Source of the DNA: Amphibalanus amphitrite | Taxonomy: Eukaryota > Arthropoda > Thecostraca > Balanomorpha > Balanidae | Assembly: GCF_019059575.1 (NCBI RefSeq) | Contig: NW_024881675.1 | Span: forward strand, 620,001 to 684,000 | Length of the DNA stretch: 64,000 nt | Direction: 5' to 3' | Shown: positions 25,501 through 35,138 of the stretch, one piece after another | Position numbering within the stretch: position 1 is the first letter of the stretch | Layout of the letters: each line of letters opens with the position of its first letter | Position numbers and translations under genes: made by a program | The notes under the pieces: model-generated | What the model was told of the DNA's origin: nothing | Database searches by the model: none | Seen by the model: only the letters and a program-made list of their open reading frames with translations

Positions 25501-28500
25501 GTTGTCCTGTGTTTTGATGATGGTCGCATTTTCAGTCAGAAGTTTTCTAGTGATAGGTCTGGTGCGCTTGCGTCATGTTTTGTGCTGTATTTGTGTTGAT
25601 TTGGTGCCCCGGCCGTCTCTAAGGTGCATGGTGAGACGACTTGATAGTGATGTGGTTGTTTGTAGCGCCAATGTAGTTTATTTCACGAAACCTGTAATCT
25701 TCGTACGGACATGAAAATTCGCAAACTACATTGGTGCGTTTGAGTTTGTCTGTGTTGTCTTGCATGTTGTTCCGTACGAGCAGGCTACTTGTTTCGCTTT
25801 TTTTTGTAAAAGATGATGAATTTCAGTTGGTCAGTGGCGTTTGTACAGGTTATGTTTTCCACGATAATTTGTTTGATGACGTTTTCGTCTATTTTGTACG
25901 AGGGAGACACGTGGTTGCGATAATACAGCGTAATAATATTTCCGGAACGGCCTTTTGGGGTCATATTTTTGCTTGTCTCTCTATATCAAGATGCTGCTTA
26001 ACCCACACCCTGCTGGGGGGAGGGGATGTTCCCCTCTCCCCTGCGGGTTTTCGCCAATATCTAAAAAAACAGCGGCGCATACCTACATCATTTCTACATA
26101 TGTTGTGAAAATTTCAGACCCAGGTCACTTAAGGTCTCCAGGTCAGGTGAAGTGACCTCACTACCTACATAAAAAAGTTTCCATGTCTGCCATAGCTAGT
26201 AGCTACACAGAGTTACCGATCGCTTTGAAACTTTCAGCGATTGAAAGAGCAACGGTATGCACAAAATGTTTATCTCGAAATTTTGATATCGGTGACCTAA
26301 GGTCAGGCGAATTTTGCGACCTCCCATTATAAGTCAATAAGAGAAACTTGAAAGTCGCCTCTTTTAGACGGAAGTCATTATAAACACTCAAACACTGAAT
26401 TACTAGCTATATAGTATCTTAGACACACTGAACATGAAAATGGCACCCGTGACCCCTTTTATGCCCCTGTGGCCGTATTCACAATCACCGGTTAAGGGTA
26501 GGGGTAGGAGTAACGGGTAACGGGTTATTTTTTGTGGCCGTATTCACAATCGAGGTTTACCCCGATGGTCGCCCGGCGGCACCTGGCCTGCGTGCCGCGT
26601 GGTGCCGTCTGCGTGACGCCGGGGCACCGGGCGACCATCAGGGGTAAGCTTCGAATGTGAATACGGCCACAAAAATAACCCGTTACCCGTTAATCCTACC
26701 CCTACCTTTAATTAAAGGTAAATTGTCAGCTAAAATACAAAATTTGATATTTGGTAGAATCAGCACTCCACTTTACGAGACTGAAATCAGATTTTCGAAA
26801 CTCGGTCTGAGCCACGACTCACGAGTAATTTCATGTTGAAATTGGGATTTCACCTACTTTTTGTACTATTTTTACGTTAAAACCCACCAGATTCCTCAAC
26901 TATCACTACCGGTCAGGTCATGACCTTGACCCCAGGTCAAATCTTGAAGTTGACCTTTCAAGGTCAACTTCAAGTTCATTCGACGCGTCTTGACGAGAGG
27001 AACACGATGCTGGTAAAAGAAAGTTCGTGCTAGGTTTGAGTCAAAAGCTATTGCAGAAAAACTGTTTCCGAAAAAATCGGCTATTTAGGCGGTTTTTGCC
27101 CCCTGCAGGCAAAACCATTGACGATAGGTCAAATCTGATGGAATTTGTCAGAAACAGCGTTACTGGGACTATCAAATGTGCGCTTTTCAGCGGCACTGCA
27201 ACTTTATTAGTTTCCGAGCTGTGCGTCGATTTGTTGAAAATTGTCGAAATCTGACCTACAAATCGGCGAATTTTGGCCTTCAATGACCACTGGTGACCTG
27301 ACCATTGACCTGACTAAAAGTGGCCGAAGTGATTTCTTCCTTAGTTTTGACGCTCTTCCGAACGCCGCCTTTTCCGTATCGCTACGTGCCCCAGGAGCCG
27401 ACATAGAAGGGGGTGTTCAAACCACCCCGCAGCAGGGCGTGGAAATCCAGGACCCCCAGCGGGGCGCGGGTTAATTTCTTCGTCAATTTCCCTAGTGGAA
27501 AAGCGAAAAGCCATTGTTGACCAAGATCTATTTCAGTCTTTCAAATTCCACTTGTATGAGTACCCAAGAGGAACCGTCTTCGACGGGTCTTTTGATGAAG
27601 GCTCTGATAACACTTGTTTTGTATCTCCCTGAGCACTCACCTTTGCCGTTTAGACATTACCAAGAGTCTGTGGATTTCCTGTATACTGATGATTCATAGT
27701 TCATTGAGCCTCTTACGTTAACCATGATAACTATCTAGGAAATCTAGGAAAGGTACCTAATCTAGGCAAGGTTATCCAGGAAAGTTAACTTGTTTTCAAC
27801 ACTAAGTCCGTAAGTTAACCCTCGCATGTGTAGGGGGGGGGGGTCGGATGGACCCCCCCATGGTTTTTCGCGAATAACTCGCGTAAAAAGCGGCCGATCG
27901 CGACGAAACTTTCAGTACCCTCGCATTGAGCAATTTTACACCTACCCTGAAAATTTCATGACCCTGACCCAAATGACCTTTGACCTGTGACCTCTTTTCC
28001 GAGACCATGTTTGGCCGGAATCGCGATTTCGCGTATGTCGGCTCGCACTAGCCGCGTGTTTGCAAGCTTTTCGTGGTTTCAAACGTTCAAACATGTGATT
28101 TGATGCTACTCCCGTGTGTGTCAAGGTCACCTGAAGGTCAGGTCAGGTCATTGACCTTTGGTGACCTCGGGTGACCTCGGGTCACTTTTTCGAGTTTTAC
28201 ATGTTTCTAGGCTAGTTTTTGGAGCTGAATTCGAATTTAGCAACCATTTGAACATTTACGAAGTAGTTTTGGTGATTTCGTAACATGTTACGAAGCTGTC
28301 AGAGGCGGTTGACACGTACTACGAATACCCGTCACGACGCCTACTGGTTGACCTGACCTGACCTGGCCCGACCTGGTCTAAATGCTTCAAGACATCATCT
28401 GTGATCAAAACTAACACGATATTCGTGATCAGCACCCCGAAAAACCCCTTAACAGCCACACTTTACGACTTTCTAACAGGTCCCGATTTTCCCGACTTTG

Positions 28501-29305
28501 GGTCATTGACCTGACCTGGAAGGTCAATCAATGACCTAGGACCTTAAAATTGGGTATCATCGGCTTCCTCTCGTCACGGGCAACACGCTCGTTTTTTCCG
28601 CGAAGCTCTAGCTCGATCAGGGGCCAAACGGCAAGGGGGGGTCCAACCGACCCCCCCCCTACACATTAGAAGCTGGCAAACGCCGCACACATGCGAGGGT
28701 TAACTTGAGCACTGAGTTTGTCTCCATTTTCTTGATAATCTTTAAGGTGGTCTTTTTTCAACTTCGCTGGTGTATTGCCATCACACACACACGCACAGCT
28801 AACAAAGAAAGGACAAGAAAGAACTCAACGGCGTAACAATACGTAAGTTAACTTGAGCACTGAGTTTGTCTCCATTTTCTCTATAATCTTCAAGGTGGTC
28901 TACGTCCATAACGTAGGGCTATTTCCAATCATCAGTTTGAGGGCACAAAGCCACCATTACTAGGCATGAAGCGCCATAAGCCATCGGTTATGCTAAAATA
29001 TCGGAATTATTGGTAAGACTCGAACCCTACTAAGCTGCAAAGAAATAACGTCTACACGTCCCGAAGCCCCCCTTTCCCTTATCCTCCGCAGGGGCTTACC
29101 TATGTGCAAAGCTAATGGTCCGATGATGAAAATGGATGGAAAACGGTTTCCCACGCACTTTGTTTTTCATTTCGTTTAAAGCTAACTTTTCCATTTCCGG
29201 TAACACGCCACTAATTAGGCTCAATTATGACTCTCACCAGGCAGCATGAAAATAGATCATGCCGGACCGCAGCGGCAAACAGTCTGGGACAGGGCATAGT
29301 CGTTC
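10545..29305 (-). CDS. RRM plus multi-C2H2 zinc-finger protein, 5' end incomplete
   Basis: Visible coding exons (minus): 29305-29238, 22637-22588, 22207-22045, 18686-18620, 18341-18175, 17797-13210, 12854-12776, 12461-12058, 11679-11541, 11194-11064, 10724-10545. All junctions are GT-AG and in phase, giving 2011 residues plus stop. Order: a short cysteine segment (CPVPDC); a leucine-rich helical pair (KLEKLQRYLPFLRKMITKL) whose spacing recalls helices in MED15; a charged Ser/Arg-rich region; an RRM at about 591-675 (CLVIRNLP as RNP2); Lys/Glu-rich coiled segments; acidic SDSDSESE; about five fingers at roughly 1200-1400; an IKQEP SUMO-type site; then about six more fingers, two of them split by introns. 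Probably a large nuclear RNA/chromatin-associated factor. No named orthologue recognised. The first two exons are the least certain, and the initiator Met is not found. Confidence 0.78.
13210..17797 (-). CDS. Giant 4.6-kb internal exon (RRM and five zinc fingers)
   Basis: A single exon of 4588 bases with acceptor TTTCAG at 17803-17798 and donor GTAAGT from 13209. It encodes the low-complexity charged region, the RRM (about 16540-16290), Lys/Glu-rich helices (about 15880-15720), the acidic Ser/Asp cluster (about 15370-15330) and fingers such as CMYCSFNGKKVIFHYVMSH, CRFCKFKTVNSQELFDHITSH and CKLCGFVQLHERNLKKHMADSH. It makes up about three quarters of the visible protein. Confidence 0.88.
19105..20197. 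mobile_element. Decayed TTAA-type element, intronic
   Basis: Starts near TTAAACCGTGCC and carries a perfect hairpin GGAGGTGTTTAGACACCTCC at 19127-19146. The body matches the element at 26002-27470 over much of its length (for example GAAACTTTCAGCGATTGA and the tract ending near GACGCTCTTTC). The right end is not clear, so about 20197 is where the similarity fades. Contains several AGGTCA/TGACCT motifs. No coding capacity seen. Confidence 0.65.
20539..21481. mobile_element. TTAA-flanked piggyBac-like MITE
   Basis: A 943-bp element between TTAA at 20535-20538 and 21482-21485. Ends read CCCTAGAACG and, reverse complemented, CCCTCGCACG. Just inside each end is a G-run/C-run hairpin: G-run, TTG-TAT-CAA, C-run at about 20551-20584, and CCAGG...GGT...ACC...CCTGG at about 21411-21442. 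The body repeats motifs around GGTCAGGTCA. Non-coding. Confidence 0.85.
21486..22849 (-). other. Intron sequence between and around small coding exons
   Basis: Apart from exons 22207-22045 and 22637-22588 of the RRM/zinc-finger gene, this stretch is AT-rich with no feature I can name. Confidence 0.5.
22850..24050. mobile_element. Non-autonomous hAT-type element filled with GCTCA arrays
   Basis: Flanked by a perfect 8-bp duplication CAGCATGG (22842-22849 and 24051-24058). Terminal inverted repeats begin CAGACTTGTGA on the left and end TCACAAGTCTG on the right. Both arms are GCTCA/TGAGC pentamer arrays (about 22865-23310 and 23718-24045) around a roughly 400-bp unique centre. The left array alternates with CAGTTTCCG spacers, while the right one contains GAGCCGGCTC palindromes. 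The 8-bp duplication with CAG ends is diagnostic of hAT. No transposase is present. Confidence 0.88.
24167..24386. mobile_element. Small hAT-like MITE, 220 bp
   Basis: Ends CAGGCACGCACCCAGGATTTT on the left and, reverse complemented, CAGGGACGTAGCCAAG on the right. They sit between GTGATAAG (24159-24166) and GTGATAGA (24387-24394), an 8-bp target duplication with the last two bases diverged. It carries a G-run near the right end and no coding capacity. It lies only about 110 bp from the larger hAT-type element. Confidence 0.75.
24395..25997. other. Intron sequence, no gene seen
   Basis: Intron of the RRM/zinc-finger gene. The only structure noticed is a small repeat/palindrome of TAGGCATAGCCTATGGCTTT type at about 24766-24812. 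A poly-A tract lies at about 24954-24963. Confidence 0.5.
26002..27470. mobile_element. TTAA-flanked MITE, 1.47 kb, with a nested palindromic insertion
   Basis: TTAA at 25998-26001 and 27471-27474. Left end CCCACACCCTGCTGGGG with the hairpin GGGGAGGGGATGTTCCCC near 26015-26032. The right end is CCCCCAGCGGGGCGCGGG. The body carries GGTCAGGTGAAGTGACC-type motifs and is related to 19105-20197. A second element (26469-26708) interrupts it. Non-coding. Confidence 0.8.
26469..26708. repeat. Nested double palindrome with GTGGCCGTATTCACAATC ends
   Basis: An inner inverted repeat (26534-26670) starts GTGGCCGTATTCACA and ends TGTGAATACGGCCAC, with a GC-rich stem containing GATGGTCGCCCGG/CCGGGCGACCATC. 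It sits in the middle of an outer palindrome whose arms are TAGGGGTAGGAGTAACGGG and its complement. The outer left arm begins with the same GTGGCCGTATTCACAATC at 26469, so one palindromic element seems to have landed in the centre of a relative. Confidence 0.85.
27819..28699. mobile_element. TTAA-flanked piggyBac-like MITE, best preserved copy
   Basis: An 881-bp element between TTAA at 27815-27818 and 28700-28703, with inverted ends CCCTCGCATGTG and CACATGCGAGGG. Subterminal hairpins: G-run, TC-GGATG-GA, C-run (about 27833-27859) and G-run, TC-CAACC-GA, C-run (about 28635-28660). The body has dense GGTCA/TGACC motifs, for example 28135-28185 and 28349-28377. An uninterrupted copy of the flanking sequence at 28841-28905 (GTAAGTTAACTTGAGCACTGAG) gives the empty target site. 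Confidence 0.92.
28700..28912. repeat. Direct duplication of host sequence beside the MITE
   Basis: TTAACTTGAGCACTGAGTTTG and about 50 further bases occur at 28700 and again at 28848 with few differences, 148 bases apart. The second copy lacks the MITE and retains the GTAAG that lies left of the inserted element at 27810-27814. Confidence 0.85.
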
Positions 29306-30539
29306 CTGTAACCGATTCGAAACAAGTTGAAGTGGAAAATGAATAGTTAATCCGCAATACGCGATAAATGATGAACGATATTCCGCATATTTCATAAAAA
29401 ACATTACCGACTCGGTCAAAACAAGCACGTAATATCGTCACTCGTAGAAGTCATATTGATCGCAGATGTCTATGGCAAGACCGTCCTTTTCACCACCACC
29501 TATCACATTCACAGCCCTTACTCCTCAGCGAGTACATGCGTGTGTGTGTGGGGGGGGGGGAGGGGGGAGGCGGTGCCGATCGATGATAGGGCTCGACTCC
29601 TCCACATTTCTAACAAACTGGGAAACGGAAAGTCACAGACCACAGTTCAGCAATAAATCAACTCAAGCTGACCTACCCCGACATCCCCCTCCCCCCCCCC
29701 CCCCAACACGCATACGGCATACCGATCGCTTTCGGGCTACCATTCCCGTATGCCGCGTACAGATAATGCCTGAAACTTCGGAGACGGTAAGTACACATCG
29801 GAGCAGCGGGCATATGGAGAAGACGACTTAGCTTGTAGGCCCACAAAGACGTGATATATAGCTTCCACCATGCCTAATATGGGTCTTCCATCCATGAGCT
29901 GTGCCGTGTGCGATCAATGCACTGCACAGTCGAGTAGTCAAAGGTAGCAATATCGTGAAAGCTACTGGAAGCTATGGAACAGCCAGCCAGCCCCACTTCT
30001 CAATTCTAGAACTACCGAAATCAATAGCATGCTACCTAATTCCATCCACAACAGCGAAAAGTTCGGCTTCAAAATGGCCGTCTTACGTCAGGCATGCGGT
30101 CTGCCACCGCAATGGCGGACTGACGCTAGGGAAGCGTCAAGCGTTACGACAGGGGTGCGCGGCCTTCTTCTCATATGTTATGGCAAAATGGTATACAAAT
30201 CTCAATCTCATACCTTGTAGACTTATGAAGCCTGGAACTTAGCAGGTTACTTCAGCTTCTCACTGTAACTGATGGGATGACGTCCGATGTCTATCCATCG
30301 TTTGCACCGCAGACAAAGGCCCCTCAGCGCCGCCCGCCGCCGTAGTCCTTCCAGCCAATCTGAGGATACGAATAGTCCTTGGAGTGCGCACAGGCACCCT
30401 CCTTTCCGATCCTCTTGCCTAAATGTCACACTTCACCTACACACATTCAACAACTGTGGTTGAAAGCCAGCAAAAACAGAATGGGATCTATTCAAATTCC
30501 CCAAACTCCACACAGCACAACACATACCAAGCGGCGGCA
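28913..30539. other. Non-coding stretch with one small exon
   Basis: Contains exon 29305-29238 of the RRM/zinc-finger gene. Otherwise only simple runs are seen: (GT)n/G-run at about 29540-29562 and a C-run at about 29690-29704. A possible non-coding exon (about 30264-30215, minus; CAG acceptor, GTATGAG donor) has in-frame stops, so it could only be UTR. Confidence 0.45.
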
Positions 30540-30690
30540 GTCGACTGTCGCCTTGCCTCGTTTCTGAGCATGCGCAGTAGAGCTGCGCGTGAGTTGTTCT
30601 CACCGCAAAAATGGCGGCGCCCGTCTGGCGACACGCGTGACGCGCTTTTCGCCGCGCTTTCACTGCCGCTGTGTTGCTGATGCCAATTCT
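30540..30690 (-). promoter_or_regulatory. Likely CpG-type promoter of the RRM/zinc-finger gene
   Basis: A GC-rich island in AT-rich surroundings. It holds GCATGCGCAGT (NRF1-like) at about 30567-30577 and AAAATGGCGGCGCC (YY1-like) at about 30608-30621. On the minus strand the sequence ...CATTTTTGCG is followed by GTGAGAAC (donor at 30603), as expected for a non-coding first exon. It lies 1.3 kb upstream of the first coding exon found. The transcription start was not observed. Confidence 0.45.
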
Positions 30691-31252
30691 TCAGTCTACA
30701 CGATTCTGGAAAGCATAAGAGCTACCTCACCGAAGCTTTAGATACTACAGGTGGGTGGTTATCATAAGATGATTAAGATTTGAAAGATTTGAGGGCTTTT
30801 GTCATCTTCTGCTGCTGAACTGGAACCTGCTCAATATTGATATTGCGGTTTAATGTATTACAATTATTGTTGAATTTCTCTTGCTCATCTAGCAACAGGA
30901 TGATTTTGAAATGATAACTTTAATTGGGAACTTTTGATGGAGATTAATTGCTCAAGTTCAAGGCATTGATTTGATCATCAAATTGAAATGGCTAGGTATC
31001 TTACCTATCCAGTCTAGGTAGGTATATTTAACCTACCAGGGTCAATATATACCTCAACCTACAGCATTAGTCCTGAATTTAGTTTGATACTAATATCCTA
31101 CCTATCTATAGATAAGTTTGGCAGAGGAATATTCACTGGTTTTTATTGATATTGTACTTTTGTTTTTGTTGATATTTTTAGGGCCTCAGTCATTCATATG
31201 TCATTTGGAAGCAATACTTAAGTACCTAACTTAATATTCTGACAGACATTTC
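30691..31252. other. Intergenic, AT-rich, nothing recognised
   Basis: Contains short TAGGTA-type runs near 31010-31050 only. Confidence 0.5.
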
Positions 31253-32495
31253 TGTTGTGTCCCGCTTCTGTCCACCTCGTCACACGCCCGGGAGACCCCA
31301 GAGTGCGGGTTTATTGCGAAGAAGCCAAAGGAAAGCACAACATAACCGATTGTTTACATTTTTCCAATACCACGTTTCCGGAAGAGAATGAGCCTGTAGT
31401 GATGGGGGTCCTCTTCACTCGCCATCACTGACCGCGTAAACTACAACTATTACACCTTAGTCTCTTATCGGGGCTGGACGTTAGATCTACAGAGACCCAA
31501 AGAACTCGGTCCGACATTACAGATATAGGATCGCTTCTTCAACAAGAAACTAAATATACGTAATACACTCACAGAAATCCAGCACTAAACAGAGTAATAA
31601 ATAAATACAACTTCGGCGCGCCTGAGACATATTCGGCGCACAAACAAACTCCAACACCACCCCTCCCTTTGAGGGAACACACTCTACTCGGGGCAGCCCC
31701 CTCGACCTACCTACTGGTACCGGTCCGGCGTGAACCGGTCAGGAGCCCGGCGCCGGCGACTGCCACGGCGCGGAGAAACAGGAGAGGTCTGAGGATCCGC
31801 CCAAGGCACGGATAGCTCCCCGGCGGCGTGTGACACAGGGCGGACTCTGGGCGGACTGACAGCGCCCTCAGCGCTCCCAGATGGGACCGAGGAATCCGGA
31901 ATAAGGCTGGCCGGTAGCTCCTCCACTACCGGCTCCTCTGTGGCACGCCCCGGCACGAGACGCCTGGCGTGCACTCTGTCCCCCGTGCTTACCCTGTAGC
32001 TCACAGGGCCGGTCCTCTCCCGGATCTGGACCGCCGGCTGGCCTTCGACCCGACCGCTGACCGGCTTACGAACCCGTACCCAGTCTCCTGCCTCCCACCT
32101 GGGGGCGGCGGTCGCGGTGCGATCGTACCTCCTCTTGTACGCCGACTGATAGCGGCGGTGCCGCCGGCGTACCGCGCGTTTCCGGCTGTTTCCGGTGGGC
32201 GCGTCCCGCTTCAGCACGTCCAGGGTCGTGCGCGCCTCCCGCCCCCTCATCAAGCGGAACGGCGTCTCCCCGGTGGCGGGGTGCGGAGTGGCGCGGTACT
32301 CACCCAGGAACCGACGCAGGTAGGGTGAGCGCGGCTCCCGCGCCAGCCGAGCCGACTGAATGGCCCCTTTTATCGTGCGGTTCAACCGCTCGACCAGCCC
32401 GCACGTCTGCGGCGAGTACGGCGAGCTGAACGTCTGCCGCACACCACATTTCGTCAGAAATGCTCGGAGCTCTGCCGATCTGAACGCTGAAGCGG
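31253..32495 (-). mobile_element. 3' remnant of an old Ty3/Gypsy-type LTR retrotransposon
   Basis: On the minus strand, a stretch matching the end of an integrase (core segment with SPYSPQTxGLVERLNRTIKG and an arginine-rich C-terminal region) is followed by a purine-rich tract and a probable LTR at 31253-31659 (TGGTG...ACACAACA in minus sense). Only the 3' end of the element is present: gag, protease and reverse transcriptase are not seen and no second LTR was found, so it is a broken fossil. Family assignment rests on integrase style and is tentative. Confidence 0.75.
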
Positions 32496-33504
32496 GACAC
32501 AACAATTTCGTGCCATGCGCTTGATAGCCTGCCTGTACTCTATTGCCCACCCAAAAGCTCCAACAACACACACAGATGTTTCTCGCAAGGCACTTTATAC
32601 GTCCTATACCATCACAGCAAGCATTGCCTTTTACCAAGGTTTTAGTATGAGATTTAAAAATAGCTAGATCCGTGCTGATGCCACAGAGTCAGAGCATTCA
32701 AATGCATAAGTCCTTCTGAATCAAAGTGCTGCAGCTTTGAACTTCAATGTTTTCAATTTAATGCATTTCTTGATGCTGCAAGTGCTGATGCGATGCAGGT
32801 GATTGCGAGCCAGGGACCCCAATTTGGCTAACTCTCCAAAAATAGTTTGCTGATTAATTTCCTGTAAGCTCCATCACTCTGTGTGAGAGACTCACTAGGA
32901 GAGTTGTGAAGTTGTGTCACTTTGGAACGGTGTAGAGATTTGCTTATGATGTTGTAGGTCAGTGAATTGACCTGAGCAAAAATGTGTTGGTGTCTTTTTT
33001 TTTAATCAAAAGTAAGCTATGCCAACTTTCATCTCTGTCCCTAGCAGGTGCTAAGCAGTCATCTAAAAATGGAGTAGCCAGACACTACCTTACAGTGTCC
33101 CAAAGTTATATTTTGGCTTGGGTGTCAGAGGGAGAAATTCTCCACCAAAAAGGGGATAGTGAAAAATTTTCTGTTATGTGGGACCCTAAAAGAGTGGGAA
33201 AGGATCAAAAGTATATATTTCTATTCAATTATGGTAGGATATAGGATGTAAAAGGACCATACATGCAAATGCTTTTTCTTGGTTAAATTGGGAGTGGAAA
33301 ATTGCTCTTCAAAATTGGAGAAGAAAGTAAAAATTGATCTTCATTTTGATGTTGTTTCCCAACCAAAGCTACAAATTTTGGAGCGGTAATCTGTTATGTG
33401 TCAAAGAACTGCTTTGAACTGCTGTGAATGGTTTACTTCATGCTGCAAACTTTTGAGCATATGTTTGAAAATAGCTTGATGTCACTCAAGTCACATTCTT
33501 ATAA
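32496..33504. other. Intergenic, AT-rich, nothing recognised
   Basis: No gene or repeat recognised. The 32500-32640 part borders the LTR fossil and its origin is unclear. Confidence 0.45.
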
Positions 33505-35134
33505 GGGGGGGGGGGGGGGGTCGAACAGACCCCCTTGGTTTTTCGTGAATAACTCGCGTAAAAAGCGGCCGATCGCAACAAAACCCGGCGACCCGCTGGG
33601 CTATTCAGCCATACGCGCCCTGCTGGGGGGGGGGGGCAGATTCTGCCCCCCCCCTGTCTAACATCCGAACCGATGGTCGTAGAAAGACGGGGAAAACGGC
33701 AATCGAAAGCTCTCAACAAGGCGGATCTTAAGAGCCCAAAATTTTTTGCTTAAGTAGGTCAGAGGTCAAGTCAAGGTCAGGTCAAGGGTACAAAATGCAA
33801 GTTTCTACAGTATCGGTCTTGCACCGTAGTTGCCGAAGAATGGACTGAGCCTGATTGCCCAAAACGTGTCCTTAGACTACCAAGACAATATTTGTTGCAT
33901 ACAATGTCATTCAAAGGTCAAGGTCAGGTCAGGTCAGGTCACCAAAAACAAAATATAGAAACGGACATGTGCGACACATGTTTTATGGGTCATTTTACTC
34001 ATAGAATTCAATAGGCACACTCAATAAGTGATATGGACCACCTCTGGATGAATTTCAGGTCGAGGTCAGGTCAAGGTCAGGTCAAGTGAGGTCAAATTTT
34101 GAAGTTGGTTGTTAAGGCCTAAAAAGGTGTCTATCTGATGCAGTTTTTCAGGGCGAATCGAATGGTGCTATTTTTGTTTCCGTACGAGGTCTAAAACTTA
34201 AAACAAAAAATCATTTTTCAAAATTTTTGTATGTCGTTACTTCATAAAATTTTGAATAACTCCCACATTTTTGAACCCATTCTTTTTAAAGTTGGTATGT
34301 AGGTGCACATAGACCACTTCTCTGACATACATTCCGGTTTTTTCGATACACTTAAAATTTTGGATTTTATAATTATTTTCCCAAAATCGTTAGTTTTTTT
34401 AGAAAAAAAATTGGACCCAAATCAAAAATTTTCAAAAAACCGAGATAGCTATTTGATAGACAAAGTAGAATTACGTGTAATCTTTTTTTTTTTTGTTACG
34501 TCTTGATTCCTTTAAAAATGAAGATGTTAGCGGCGTTTGAAATTTTGCCGTTTTTGAGGCGAAAATGGCGAACATGACGTCACTAAAACGTCAATATCTA
34601 AAAAAATTTCTGATGGATTTCGCTCAAATTTTCAGGGAATGTGTCAACTTGATGTATGATAAAGTACTGAAAGTTTGACGTCGCTGGCGTAACGCGTTTA
34701 GAAGTTATTGGCGAAAAACGGGAGGGGCAGATTCTGCCCCCCCCCCCCCCAGCGAGGCGCGGGTTAAGAAATTTTACACGTACCCTAAAAATTTCATGAC
34801 CCTGCCCCAATGACCTTTGACTTGTGACCTATTTCTTGAGACCATGTTTGGCCGGAATCGCGATTCGGCGTATGTCGGCTCACATTATCCGCGCGTTTGC
34901 AGTCTTGTGGTTTTAAACGTTCAAACATGTGAATGATGTTGTCCCCATGCATTGTGGTGGGTGTCATTGTCACATGAATGTCAGGTCAGGTCATTGACCT
35001 ATGACCTATGACCGAAAATGCGGAATTTTGAAAATCGGCCGGGGAATTACCGAGATCATACGGAACGCCGCCCCCCCCTCCCCCCCCCCCCTCTACGGAT
35101 GGTAGAGTCCGCCGATAGCCCTAAGGGGCGCGGG
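33505..35134. mobile_element. TTAA-type MITE split by a second element
   Basis: The left part (33505-33590, G-run then TC-GAACA-GA and C-run, then TTTTTCGTGAATAACTCGCG) and the part resuming at about 34768 (AAATTTTACACGTACCC) align with consecutive sequence of the element at 27819-28699, so they are one copy interrupted by another. The right boundary is near TTAA at 35135-35138. About 20 bases of the host element are missing at the left junction. Confidence 0.75.
33591..34763 (-). mobile_element. Nested TTAA-type MITE, same family as 37400-38580
   Basis: In reverse orientation it matches 37400-38580, including the block CACCGTAGTTGCCGAAGAATG at about 33823 and the tract GGTCAAGGTCAGGTCA. Identical hairpin cores GGGGCAGATTCTGCCCC lie near both ends (about 33631-33647 and 34724-34740). 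The right end reads GCGCGGGTTAA. The left boundary is approximate. Confidence 0.78.
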
Positions 35135-35138
35135 TTAA

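Noticed and set aside
29000-29025. Minus-strand GGTTCGAGTC as a tRNA B box
   Set aside because: Flanks do not fold into a cloverleaf and no A box is present.
33915-33950. GGTCA pentamer run as an interstitial TCAGG-type telomere repeat
   Set aside because: Runs are only a few units, embedded in MITEs and mixed with single motifs, so telomeric origin is not supported.
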